A DNA stretch of 36,484 nt from Fibrobacter sp. (GTDB lineage: Bacteria; Fibrobacterota; Fibrobacteria; Fibrobacterales; Fibrobacteraceae), in contig JAKSIL010000026.1 of NCBI GenBank assembly GCA_024398815.1, forward strand, positions 1-36,484, read 5' to 3'. The notes below the pieces were generated by a model. The model saw only the letters and a list, made by a program, of their open reading frames with translations, was not told the DNA's origin and ran no database searches. The translations under genes were made by a program, and so were the position numbers. Every line of letters begins with the position of its first letter. The first letter of the stretch is position 1. Positions 22,841-30,033 of this stretch are shown one piece after another.

Positions 22841-23587
22841 TTAAAATTTGTAGTTGAAATGCAGGTCTGCCACCAGCGGGGTTTCGTCAGCGATAAATAT
22901 TTCGTCGCCAAAGCCCGTGGATACAGAGGCTTCTATGCCGAATTTGGAATTGATTGCAATTCTTGCTCCGATTTCGGGGAATACCACAAAATCGCCTGTG
23001 TAACTGTCGGATTCGTCTCCGTCTTTAGTTGTGTAGGCTCCAATAGCCATTTCGCCTTTTACTCCGACAAAAGGCACTACGAGGATGCCGAAGTCAAGTT
23101 CGGCTCTGAGGCTTGCGTTCAGAACCCAAGGCGGGGTGATTTCGTATTCGCCACCGGTTTCCATCTGGAGACCCAATTCGGAACCGAAGTTTACGACGCC
23201 GAATTTTTGTGAATACTGGACACCGAAAAGGAAGCTCCAGGCGCTACGGGTCGAGCTCTCGTCATAGGTAGGGATTGTCACGTCGAGGAATGTATTCATG
23301 AAGGGTAAGAATTGGTAGCGAGCCATGAAAATTGGACTCATAAGGCCGTTTACATGACTTTCACTCAAGGCCATGTAATATGGAATTGCCGCTCCCAATT
23401 CAAAACTTGGCAAAATGGTGTAACGGCTTGCACCGTAGAATGTCATGGAATAGGTTTCTCCGAACTTGACAAAACCTGCTCCAACTTCTGTTTCGCCTTT
23501 GTGTTCGTCGAGAACGGGGTAAAGGTCCCAGGCGGCAAAGGACATGGTTGTTGTTACAGTTGCGATAAAAGCGAGTTTTTTTAACAT
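22841..23587 (-). CDS. Outer membrane beta-barrel protein
   Basis: A 248-residue protein with signal peptide MLKKLAFIATVTTTMSFAA. The mature part alternates aromatic and polar residues in strand-like segments (FGETYSMTFYGASRYTILPSFELG with turns, VVNFGSELGLQMETGG, FGIEASVSTGFGDEIFI) and ends in a terminal phenylalanine (LHFNYKF), the usual outer-membrane insertion signal. It is probably a small porin-like or structural barrel of about ten strands. There is no close family assignment. It is transcribed away from the DUF4832 gene, with a 14-bp inverted repeat between them. Confidence 0.75.
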   Translation of the reverse strand: MLKKLAFIATVTTTMSFAAWDLYPVLDEHKGETEVGAGFVKFGETYSMTFYGASRYTILPSFELGAAIPYYMALSESHVNGLMSPIFMARYQFLPFMNTFLDVTIPTYDESSTRSAWSFLFGVQYSQKFGVVNFGSELGLQMETGGEYEITPPWVLNASLRAELDFGILVVPFVGVKGEMAIGAYTTKDGDESDSYTGDFVVFPEIGARIAINSKFGIEASVSTGFGDEIFIADETPLVADLHFNYKF

Positions 23588-23699
23588 GTATTCTCCTAAA
23601 AATGGTTGTTTTGTATGTTAAACACTTTAAAGACGTTATTGTGTTACTCATCCAGAAATTTTTTTTCAAAATACAAAAGCCTTTTTTAGAATATGTGGT

Positions 23700-23746
23700 C
23701 ACCTCTAATAATTCATTTTCTTCATTCAAAGCAATTATTAGAGGTG
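23700..23746. promoter_or_regulatory. Perfect 14-bp inverted repeat in divergent intergenic region
   Basis: CACCTCTAATAATT (23700-23713) and AATTATTAGAGGTG (23733-23746) are perfect reverse complements around a 19-nt loop. The site lies 113 bp upstream of the beta-barrel start on one side and 120 bp before the DUF4832 lipoprotein start on the other. No T-run follows, so an operator or a leader-RNA stem is more likely than a terminator. Confidence 0.55.
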
Positions 23747-23866
23747 CCCATGTGTTATTTTCGTCTGTTTCTTGTAAAATTTCATGTCAATAAGTTTTGT
23801 TGGAAATTTGCGACAAATTTAAAGGGGGGAACGCGTATTGCAGTTCTTTTTATTACATTCTCTTAC

Positions 23867-25615
23867 ATGTTTTTTGTGAATCGTTTTGTGTTGCCTTGTG
23901 CTTTGGTTTTTGTCGCTCTCGGAATTGTCGCTTGTGGCGATGATGGGAGTGGCGTTAGTTCGCAAGACGATGAAAATGGAGCCGTTATTGTTGATGGCTT
24001 AAGTTCGTCTCGGGATTTACAATCCTGTTCCTCTGCTAAGACGGCTTTTTCTGCTGAAGGCTCCCTTAGCTCGTCTTTGATGTTGTCTGCCGAATCTTCT
24101 GTCGATGCGGATTCTTCCGATGTCACGAGCTCATCCCGGGTTCTGTCGCTCAGTTCATCGGCCTCAGCAGATTCTTCGATAACCTCCTCTGGCACCTCCG
24201 TAGCCGTCGTCGTCGACACGACGAAAATCGTTTACTCGCTCAAGCCTTTCAATGGTCCGCTCGCGAATCCGCACAAAGGGTTCACCGTCCCGACGGGCGG
24301 CACTTGGGTCTTTGTTCAGGAATTTGAATACGGGCCATACGGCTCGCTAGAAAACAAGGCGTGGGACCTGGTCACTTATGGCTCCGGTTACCTGCAGTGG
24401 AACAAGTTGAATACGGGCAAGGGTGAATACAACTGGGCGGACCTCGACAAACTGCTGGATGAACTTGCGAAGCACGACATGGGCTATGCACTCCGCGTTT
24501 TGCCGTACACGCCGTCTACGATTAACGGCAACGATACTCCCGTAGAGAATTATGATTGGACTCCGGAATTTGTTTACGAGATGGGCGCCAAAAAGACTAC
24601 GGCTACTTTGCAGGGGAAGGGCTACCGTGCACAGGTTCCCGTGTGGGACGATTCTGTTTACTTGTGGGCGGCGAAGGAATTCGCGACAGCGCTTGCCGCC
24701 AAGTACGATGGTGATCCGCGCATTGAATACATAGACATCCGCAGTTTTGGCGAGTGGGGCGAATGGCATGCTTCGCATTTGGACGGGAGCGAAATGCCTT
24801 CTGCGGAAATCGAGAAGGACATGCTGAAACATTATGCTTCTGTTTTTCACAAGACGCAACTGGTGCTCCCTTCCAACGGCTCCGGGGAAGTTTATACGTA
24901 TGCGCTTAGTCTTGGCATTGCAAAGCGCGATGATGGATTCATAGGCACTCCCGGCAGGCCCGATTCCTTGGTGCGTGCATACAAGGCGAACTTGCCCACG
25001 ATTGCGGAGAATATCGCGGGTTACTCGACGATGTTGACTTATACGGACCAGATTCCAGGTGGTTATCTGAAGTGGACCCCTGAGCGGTGGGTGGATGCGA
25101 TTACCACGGCGCATTTGACTTATTATGTACTGGACCAGGACAGCGACTGCGGATACAATTTCTACAAGGACAACAAGGCTCTCGCCGATTCGATGACGCA
25201 TGTGATTGGTTACAACTTCAAGGTGGAAAGAGCAGAACTTTTGACTGTCGCGAGTGGCAAGGAAACGCAGAATACGCTGAACATCACCGTGAAAAACACT
25301 GGCGTGGCGCCGTGTTTCTTTGATGTTTACATGGTTGCAGAATTTGTGGACAGCACGGGTACGGCGATTTCTCAGTTTGGTGAGACAATCAAGATTCCGA
25401 AGGCGACTTTTAAAGATGGCGATACGCGGAAATTTTCGTTTGTCTATAAAGTTTCCGGACGCGAGACGGATGTTTTGGGTCTTCCTGGCGTAAATGTTGC
25501 ACTTTCTCTCTATGAAAGCGAAGATGCGTTCAGGGCGGGCAAGAATCCGACCGTACGATTCGACAACGACGGTTATTTGAAAAATAAGAAGTTGTTGTTG
25601 CGAGCAGGACTTTAG
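23867..25615 (+). CDS. DUF4832-type glycosidase-like lipoprotein
   Basis: A 582-residue lipoprotein with lipobox IVAC (Cys23) and a Ser-rich linker (about residues 30-125) as is usual in Fibrobacter surface proteins. The main domain starts YSLKPFNGPLANPHKGF and includes YLQWNKLNTGKGEYNWADLD, YIDIRSFGEWGEWHASHLDG (candidate catalytic glutamate) and MLTYTDQIPGGYLKW. This is the pattern of DUF4832 proteins, which have a clan-A-like barrel. A C-terminal beta-sandwich (from about residue 455) closes it. It is likely active on a plant polysaccharide or oligosaccharide at the surface. The start could be the ATG at 23867 or the GTG at 23876. No tidy Shine-Dalgarno sequence is seen. Confidence 0.75.
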   Translation: MFFVNRFVLPCALVFVALGIVACGDDGSGVSSQDDENGAVIVDGLSSSRDLQSCSSAKTAFSAEGSLSSSLMLSAESSVDADSSDVTSSSRVLSLSSSASADSSITSSGTSVAVVVDTTKIVYSLKPFNGPLANPHKGFTVPTGGTWVFVQEFEYGPYGSLENKAWDLVTYGSGYLQWNKLNTGKGEYNWADLDKLLDELAKHDMGYALRVLPYTPSTINGNDTPVENYDWTPEFVYEMGAKKTTATLQGKGYRAQVPVWDDSVYLWAAKEFATALAAKYDGDPRIEYIDIRSFGEWGEWHASHLDGSEMPSAEIEKDMLKHYASVFHKTQLVLPSNGSGEVYTYALSLGIAKRDDGFIGTPGRPDSLVRAYKANLPTIAENIAGYSTMLTYTDQIPGGYLKWTPERWVDAITTAHLTYYVLDQDSDCGYNFYKDNKALADSMTHVIGYNFKVERAELLTVASGKETQNTLNITVKNTGVAPCFFDVYMVAEFVDSTGTAISQFGETIKIPKATFKDGDTRKFSFVYKVSGRETDVLGLPGVNVALSLYESEDAFRAGKNPTVRFDNDGYLKNKKLLLRAGL

Positions 25616-25923
25616 CCGCTGATTCTGCGTTAGGGGGTGTCGCACGGAGGTGGCGAGACTCGCGGGCGGTTTCGGTGAAGGTGTCGGGAGCGAGGCTCGA
25701 TGAGCCCGGCTTCTGGATGTCCTTGTGGCGGGGCCGGGCGAGCAGCACCCGACCTGGGCCCTGCGGCTTTGGTTGCATTTTCCGAGGCCCAGGGAACGCC
25801 CGAAAAATGATGCTTTTTACGCAAATTTTTCATTTTGTCCGGATTTTTCCTGATTTAGATTTATATCTTTCTTTTGTAATTTTTAACTCTGGCGCCTTGT
25901 GACGCCATAAAAAAGGTCGCAAT
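25616..25923. other. 308-bp intergenic region with a GC-rich segment
   Basis: There is no credible protein gene here. The first 190 bp are markedly richer in G and C than the neighbours and contain several long-range complementary segments (see the 25663-25802 entry). The last 110 bp are AT-rich and lead into ilvE without a clear promoter or terminator. Short open frames on the minus strand look like by-products of the GC-rich sequence. Confidence 0.6.
25663..25802 (+). ncRNA. Candidate structured RNA upstream of ilvE
   Basis: Four nested or adjacent perfect pairings can be drawn: CGGGCG/CGCCCG (25663-25668 with 25797-25802), GTCGGG/CCCGAC (25683-25688 with 25748-25753), GCCCGGC/GCCGGGC (25704-25710 with 25733-25739) and CCTGGGCC/GGCCCAGG (25753-25760 with 25786-25793). 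The last and second share one base, so they would stack. Together they form a closed multi-branch fold. I found no match to SRP, 6S, tmRNA or RNase P core sequences. It may instead be a dispersed repeat. The strand is assumed from the downstream gene. Confidence 0.4.
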
Positions 25924-26958
25924 ATGCAGGTTGATTTAAAGAACGTCGATTGGAAGACTCTCCCCTTCGGTTACACCGATACTGATTACAATGTCCGCTG
26001 CTACTACCGTAATGGTCAGTGGGGCGAAATCGAAGTCTCCTCCGATACGAACATCAACATCCACATGGCTGCAAGCTGCCTGCACTACGGTCAGGAAGGC
26101 TTCGAAGGTCTCAAGGCTTACACCGGCAAGGACGGCAAGGTTCGCTTGTTCCGCGTTGAAGAAAACGCTCGCCGTATGCAGAATACGGCTAATCGCGTGC
26201 TCATGGCTGTGCCGCCTGTTGAACTTTTCGCCGAAATGGCTCGTAAGGTCGTGAAGCTGAACAAGCGCTTCATCCCGCCTTATGGCTTCGGTGCCACCCT
26301 TTACATCCGTCCGCTCCTCATCGGTCTTTCTCCGGAAGTCGGCGTGAAGCCCTCCGACGAATACTTGCTCATCATGTTCGTGGTGCCGGTTGGCCCGTAC
26401 TTCAAGGCTGGCTTCAAGCCGGTTGACATGATGATCAGCCGCAACTTCGACCGCGCCGCTCCGCAGGGCACTGGCACGGTGAAGGTCGGTGGCAACTACG
26501 CCGCCAGTCTCCTTTCTTTGAAGGAAGCCAAGGAACTCGGCTACTCCAGCACCATCTACCTGGATGCGAAGGAAAAGAAGTACATCGACGAATGCGGTCC
26601 GGCAAACTTCTTCGGCATCAAGGGCAACACCTACGTGACCCCGCTTTCCGAATCCATCTTGCCGTCCATCACGAACAAGAGCTTGCAGCAGTTGGCCGAA
26701 CACCTCGGCTACAAGGTTGAAAAGCGCCCGGTTCCGTTCGAAGAACTCGCTGAATTCTCCGAGACTGCCGAATGCGGTACTGCCGCCGTGATTACCCCGA
26801 TTAAGAAGATTGTGGATCCGGTTGCTAACAAGACCTTCACCTACGGTGACGGTGTGAATCCGGGCCCGGTCTGCACGAAGCTCTATGAAACGTACACCGC
26901 TATCCAGTTCGGCGAACAGGAAGACCCGTTCGGCTGGACGGAGGTCGTTGACGTATAA
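25924..26958 (+). CDS. ilvE: Branched-chain amino acid aminotransferase
   Basis: A 344-residue fold-type IV PLP enzyme, the last step of leucine, isoleucine and valine synthesis and the first step of their breakdown. Recognised by CLHYGQEGFEGLKAY, RLFRVEENARRMQNTANR, the PLP lysine in TVKVGGNYAASL, YIDECGPANFFGIK and the TPLSESILPSITNKSL loop. Length is that of the larger bacterial type II enzymes. A GC-rich, structure-prone leader precedes it, and a strong terminator follows at 27012. No other branched-chain genes are adjacent. Confidence 0.94.
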   Translation: MQVDLKNVDWKTLPFGYTDTDYNVRCYYRNGQWGEIEVSSDTNINIHMAASCLHYGQEGFEGLKAYTGKDGKVRLFRVEENARRMQNTANRVLMAVPPVELFAEMARKVVKLNKRFIPPYGFGATLYIRPLLIGLSPEVGVKPSDEYLLIMFVVPVGPYFKAGFKPVDMMISRNFDRAAPQGTGTVKVGGNYAASLLSLKEAKELGYSSTIYLDAKEKKYIDECGPANFFGIKGNTYVTPLSESILPSITNKSLQQLAEHLGYKVEKRPVPFEELAEFSETAECGTAAVITPIKKIVDPVANKTFTYGDGVNPGPVCTKLYETYTAIQFGEQEDPFGWTEVVDV

Positions 26959-27011
26959 TCGTTCGGCTCTAAGCGCTGCCAAGGCTGCGCTTGATCCTCA
27001 CTCTTGCAACC

Positions 27012-27037
27012 ACGCCTCGTTAATACGAGGCGTTTTT
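27012..27037 (+). terminator. ilvE terminator
   Basis: A perfect 9-bp stem (27012-27020 with 27025-27033, TAAT loop) is followed by TTTTT. Confidence 0.9.
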
Positions 27038-27107
27038 GTATAAAGAAGTTTGATTTTGCTGTTCAAAAAGGGCTTTTTGCTTTTTTGAAACGCTTAATTT
27101 GCGGAAA

Positions 27108-27336
27108 TTTGTCACCAAATCGAGATTTTTTGAATTTTAGTGACAAAAATTTAGAACAAATTAACCTACAAAGTGGTGGTTTTGCGGTTTTTTTGCTTTT
27201 TCTTTGTCACTAAATCTCTTTTTTTGTTAAAATGGTGACAAAATTTCTCCGCAAAAATTTGCCGGAACCAAATTTTATTACGAATAAACTAATATTTTTG
27301 TCACCAAATCGCAAATTATTTGCTTTTGGTGACAAG
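27108..27336. repeat. Three regularly spaced 40-bp inverted-repeat elements
   Basis: Each element opens with TTTGTCACYAAATC and closes with an approximate reverse complement (RGTGACAAR). The elements are 27108-27147, 27203-27242 and 27297-27336. All three are exactly 40 bp from outer edge to outer edge and start 95 and 94 bp apart. The 12-nt centres and the 54-55-bp gaps between elements do not look related. Six copies of the GTCAC/GTGAC core therefore lie in a region where neither neighbour should have a promoter. Confidence 0.85.
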
Positions 27337-27372
27337 TTTTACCGGAATTTTGACTTTTCGTGGTTGATTTAT

Positions 27373-27455
27373 GCGCGAATTTGAACCGCGCGGTAATGAA
27401 CGCGAATTTGAACTGTGCGCGGTAATGAGCGCGAATTTGAACCGTGCGGGCTTTT
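27373..27455. repeat. Three tandem 27-29-bp GCGCGAATTTGAAC repeats
   Basis: Units at 27373-27399, 27400-27428 and 27429-27455 share CGCGAATTTGAAC, a GTGCG/GCGCG core and, in the first two, GGTAATGA. They lie just beyond the 3' end of uvrB and may affect its mRNA end, though no T-run follows on the minus strand. Confidence 0.75.
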
Positions 27456-27506
27456 AGAATTGCGCGGAACAGGGGCGTCGCGGAATCGAAACGGCGCGGC
27501 CGCTTG

Positions 27507-29765
27507 TTATTTCATGCCGCGGATGATGTCGCGGAGGCGTGCGGCTTCTTCGAAGTCGAGGCGTGCGGCGGCGGCCTTCATCTGTTTTTCCAAATCCTCG
27601 ATGCTCGGGGCGCCCGAGAGACCCGCGGAGTTGCCCGATTTCGCGTTGCGATTGGATGCGCGGGCAGTCGATGCGCTGGAGCCGCGGGCAGTCAATGCGC
27701 TGGAGCCGCGGGCTGTTGATGCGCCGTCCTTCGTTTTTGCGAATCGTTTGCCGTAGTCGGTGTCGGACATGCGCGGAATGTATTCTTCGTCCATGTCCGG
27801 GTCTTCGAGTGCGTCTGGCTTGCGCTCGCCCTTCCACAATTCTGCGAGCGGGTCGTTGATGACGAGGTCGCCCTCGAGTTTGCGGCTTACGGACTTGGGC
27901 GTGATTCCGTGTTCAGCGTTGAACGTTTCCTGCAGTTCGCGGCGGCGCATGGTTTCGGCGACGGCCTTGTCGAGGCTGTCGGTCATGTTGTCGGCGAACA
28001 GGAGGACGGTTCCGTTCACGTTGCGGCTTGCGCGGCCCATCGTTTGTATTAGGCTGCGGTAGTTGCGGAGGAAGCCTTCCTTGTCGGCGTCGAGGATGGC
28101 GACCATGCTGACTTCCGGGAGGTCGAGGCCTTCGCGCAAGAGGTTGATGCCCACGAGTACGTCGAATTCGCCGGTGCGAAGCCCCTTGATGAGGTCGTGG
28201 CGTTCGAGTGTCTTGATGTCGCTGTGGAGGTACTTCGCGCGGATGCCCGCTTCCACAAAGTAGTCCGTGAGGTCTTGCGCCATCTTTTTGGTAAGCGTCG
28301 TGACCAGCACGCGGTCGCCCTTCTTGACCACTTCTTCGATTCTGTACAACAGGACGTCCATCTGGCCCTTGATGGGGAACATCTCGATTTTCGGGTCCAG
28401 GAGCCCTGTGGGGCGGTTAATTTGTTCAGTAACGACGCCGCCTGTCTTTTTGAGTTCGTAGTCGCCCGGAGTGGCGCTCACGAAAAGTACTTGTTTCGGG
28501 TACATGTACTCGAATTCCGCGAAGTTCATGGGGCGGTTGTCAAGTGCGCAGGGCAAGCGGAACCCGTAATTCACGAGCGTCGTTTTGCGGCTCTTGTCGC
28601 CTTCGGCCATGCCGCCCACCTGCGGGACGCTCACGTGCGATTCGTCGATCATCAAAAGCCAATCGTCGCCGAAGTAGTCGATGAGCGTGAAGGGGCGCGT
28701 ACCCGGGGCGCGGTCTTCGATGATGCGGGAGTAGTTCTCGATGCCGTTGCAGACGCCTGTTTCGCGGAGCATTTCCATATCGTAGCGGGTGCGGCTCGAA
28801 AGGCGCGCCGATTCCAGGACTTTGCCTTCCTTGTCGAGTTCGGCCAAGCGGTCGGTGAGTTCCATTTGAATGCGCTGAATCATCGCGTTGCGGTTTTCTT
28901 CGCGCGTCACGAAGTGCTTCGCGGGGGCGATTGTCATTTCTTCCTGTTCCTGGATGACTTCGCCCGTGATGATGTTGAAGCGGCAAAGCCTGTCGACTTC
29001 GTCGCCGAAAAGTTCGATGCGGAGCCCGTCTTCGTCGTAACTCGGGTGGATTTCAATCACGTCGCCGTGTACGCGGAAGCAACCGCGGTCGAGGCTGAAG
29101 TCGTTGCGTGTGTATTGAATATGCACGAGGTCGTGCAGAATCTTGTCGCGGTCCTGGATTTCGCCTTTTTTTATGCGTACCATCAGGTCGAAATATTCGG
29201 CGGGGCTTCCGAGGCCGTAAATACAGCTGACTGACGCCACGATGATTACGTCTCGGCGGGTGAGCAAATTCGCGGTTGCGCGCAGACGGAGCTTGTCGAT
29301 TTCGTCGTTGATGCTTGCGTCTTTTTCGATGTACGTGTCCGTGTGCGGAATGTAGGCTTCGGGCTGAAAATAGTCGTAGTAGCTGACGAAGTATTCCACC
29401 GCGTTGTTCGGGAAGAACGACTTGAATTCCTGGTAAAGCTGCGCCGCGAGCGTCTTGTTGTGCGTGAGGATGAGCGTCGGCTTCCCGACGTTCTTGATGA
29501 CGTTTGCCATGGTGAACGTCTTGCCCGAGCCCGTGACCCCAAGGAGCGTCTGGAACTGTTCTCCGTTCTTGAAACCTTCCGTCAATTCTTCGATGGCCTT
29601 GGGCTGGTCGCCGGCGGCGCCGTAAGGGCTCACCAAATCGAACTCCGCACGGATGGGCGCCTGGAACTGCTTGAGTTTTCCGGGCAGGCTCTTGGAAGGC
29701 GGTAGCGGTTTCGCTAGCGGCTTGGCGTATGGGTCCGGGGTGATTGTTTTACGAGCGCGTGCCAT
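27507..29765 (-). CDS. uvrB: Excinuclease ABC subunit B
   Basis: A 752-residue UvrB, the damage-verifying helicase-like subunit of nucleotide excision repair. Visible are Walker [11 protein letters not shown], the beta-hairpin [20 protein letters not shown] in two parts, the DESH-type box [42 protein letters not shown] over two motifs, QTMGRASRN, and the C-terminal UVR motif ([21 protein letters not shown]). An N-terminal basic extension of about 35 residues and a repeat-bearing linker ([16 protein letters not shown]) before the UVR motif are unlike the E. coli protein. No strong Shine-Dalgarno sequence precedes the ATG. Confidence 0.96.
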   Translation of the reverse strand: MARARKTITPDPYAKPLAKPLPPSKSLPGKLKQFQAPIRAEFDLVSPYGAAGDQPKAIEELTEGFKNGEQFQTLLGVTGSGKTFTMANVIKNVGKPTLILTHNKTLAAQLYQEFKSFFPNNAVEYFVSYYDYFQPEAYIPHTDTYIEKDASINDEIDKLRLRATANLLTRRDVIIVASVSCIYGLGSPAEYFDLMVRIKKGEIQDRDKILHDLVHIQYTRNDFSLDRGCFRVHGDVIEIHPSYDEDGLRIELFGDEVDRLCRFNIITGEVIQEQEEMTIAPAKHFVTREENRNAMIQRIQMELTDRLAELDKEGKVLESARLSSRTRYDMEMLRETGVCNGIENYSRIIEDRAPGTRPFTLIDYFGDDWLLMIDESHVSVPQVGGMAEGDKSRKTTLVNYGFRLPCALDNRPMNFAEFEYMYPKQVLFVSATPGDYELKKTGGVVTEQINRPTGLLDPKIEMFPIKGQMDVLLYRIEEVVKKGDRVLVTTLTKKMAQDLTDYFVEAGIRAKYLHSDIKTLERHDLIKGLRTGEFDVLVGINLLREGLDLPEVSMVAILDADKEGFLRNYRSLIQTMGRASRNVNGTVLLFADNMTDSLDKAVAETMRRRELQETFNAEHGITPKSVSRKLEGDLVINDPLAELWKGERKPDALEDPDMDEEYIPRMSDTDYGKRFAKTKDGASTARGSSALTARGSSASTARASNRNAKSGNSAGLSGAPSIEDLEKQMKAAAARLDFEEAARLRDIIRGMK
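27659..27730 (-). repeat. 24-bp tandem repeats within uvrB linker
   Basis: Units at 27659-27682 and 27683-27706 differ by one base, and a diverged third covers 27707-27730. Each encodes eight residues (ARGSSAST type) between the helicase core and the UVR motif, so linker length could vary in frame. Confidence 0.85.
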
Positions 29766-29924
29766 GTGATTTATGGGTCGGGTTTCAGGTATCAGGAGTC
29801 TGGTTGTACGTCAGGCGACTGTACGAAAAACAAACGGAATTTAGCAAATGGGAATGAGAAAATTGCAAAAAAAATGCCGAATAGGGGTGTAAATAACGTT
29901 TCAGCGGGAATTTAACTTCATGTG

Positions 29925-29955
29925 TCGACAAAAATGATGTGTATCACTTTAATAT
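29925..29955 (+). promoter_or_regulatory. Candidate promoter of the ubiquitin-fusion gene
   Basis: TCGACA (29925-29930) and TAATAT (29950-29955) are separated by 19 bp. The region to the start at 30034 is AT-rich. This is a weak match, offered only as the best candidate in the 268-bp gap between the divergent uvrB and ubiquitin-fusion genes. No terminator is seen there. Confidence 0.25.
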
Positions 29956-30033
29956 AAATTTTTTTATCATTCGTAAAAAAAAGTTTATATTTCTGTGTGG
30001 AAAGACCTGTTTAAAATCAAAAGTGAGGAAAAT

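Larger units (their letters stand above)
26959..27506. other. 548-bp convergent intergenic region rich in repeats
   Basis: It separates ilvE (plus) from uvrB (minus). It holds the ilvE terminator (27012), three 40-bp inverted-repeat elements (27108-27336) and three 27-29-bp tandem repeats (27373-27455). No protein-coding gene is convincing; a short frame at 27004-27213 is AT-rich and overlaps the terminator. Confidence 0.7.

Noticed and set aside
25530..25833. Minus-strand small proteins in the GC-rich region upstream of ilvE
   Set aside because: Arg/Pro/Ser-rich frames with no ribosome binding site. The base pairing suggests a structured or repeat element instead.
27108..27336. CRISPR array reading of the 40-bp elements
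   Set aside because: There are only three units, their 12-nt centres differ, conservation is limited to inverted ends, and there is no leader or cas gene. The regular period is real, but the structure is not a CRISPR.
28197..29234. 345-residue plus-strand frame opposite uvrB
   Set aside because: It is a shadow of the uvrB coding sequence and has no recognisable domain.
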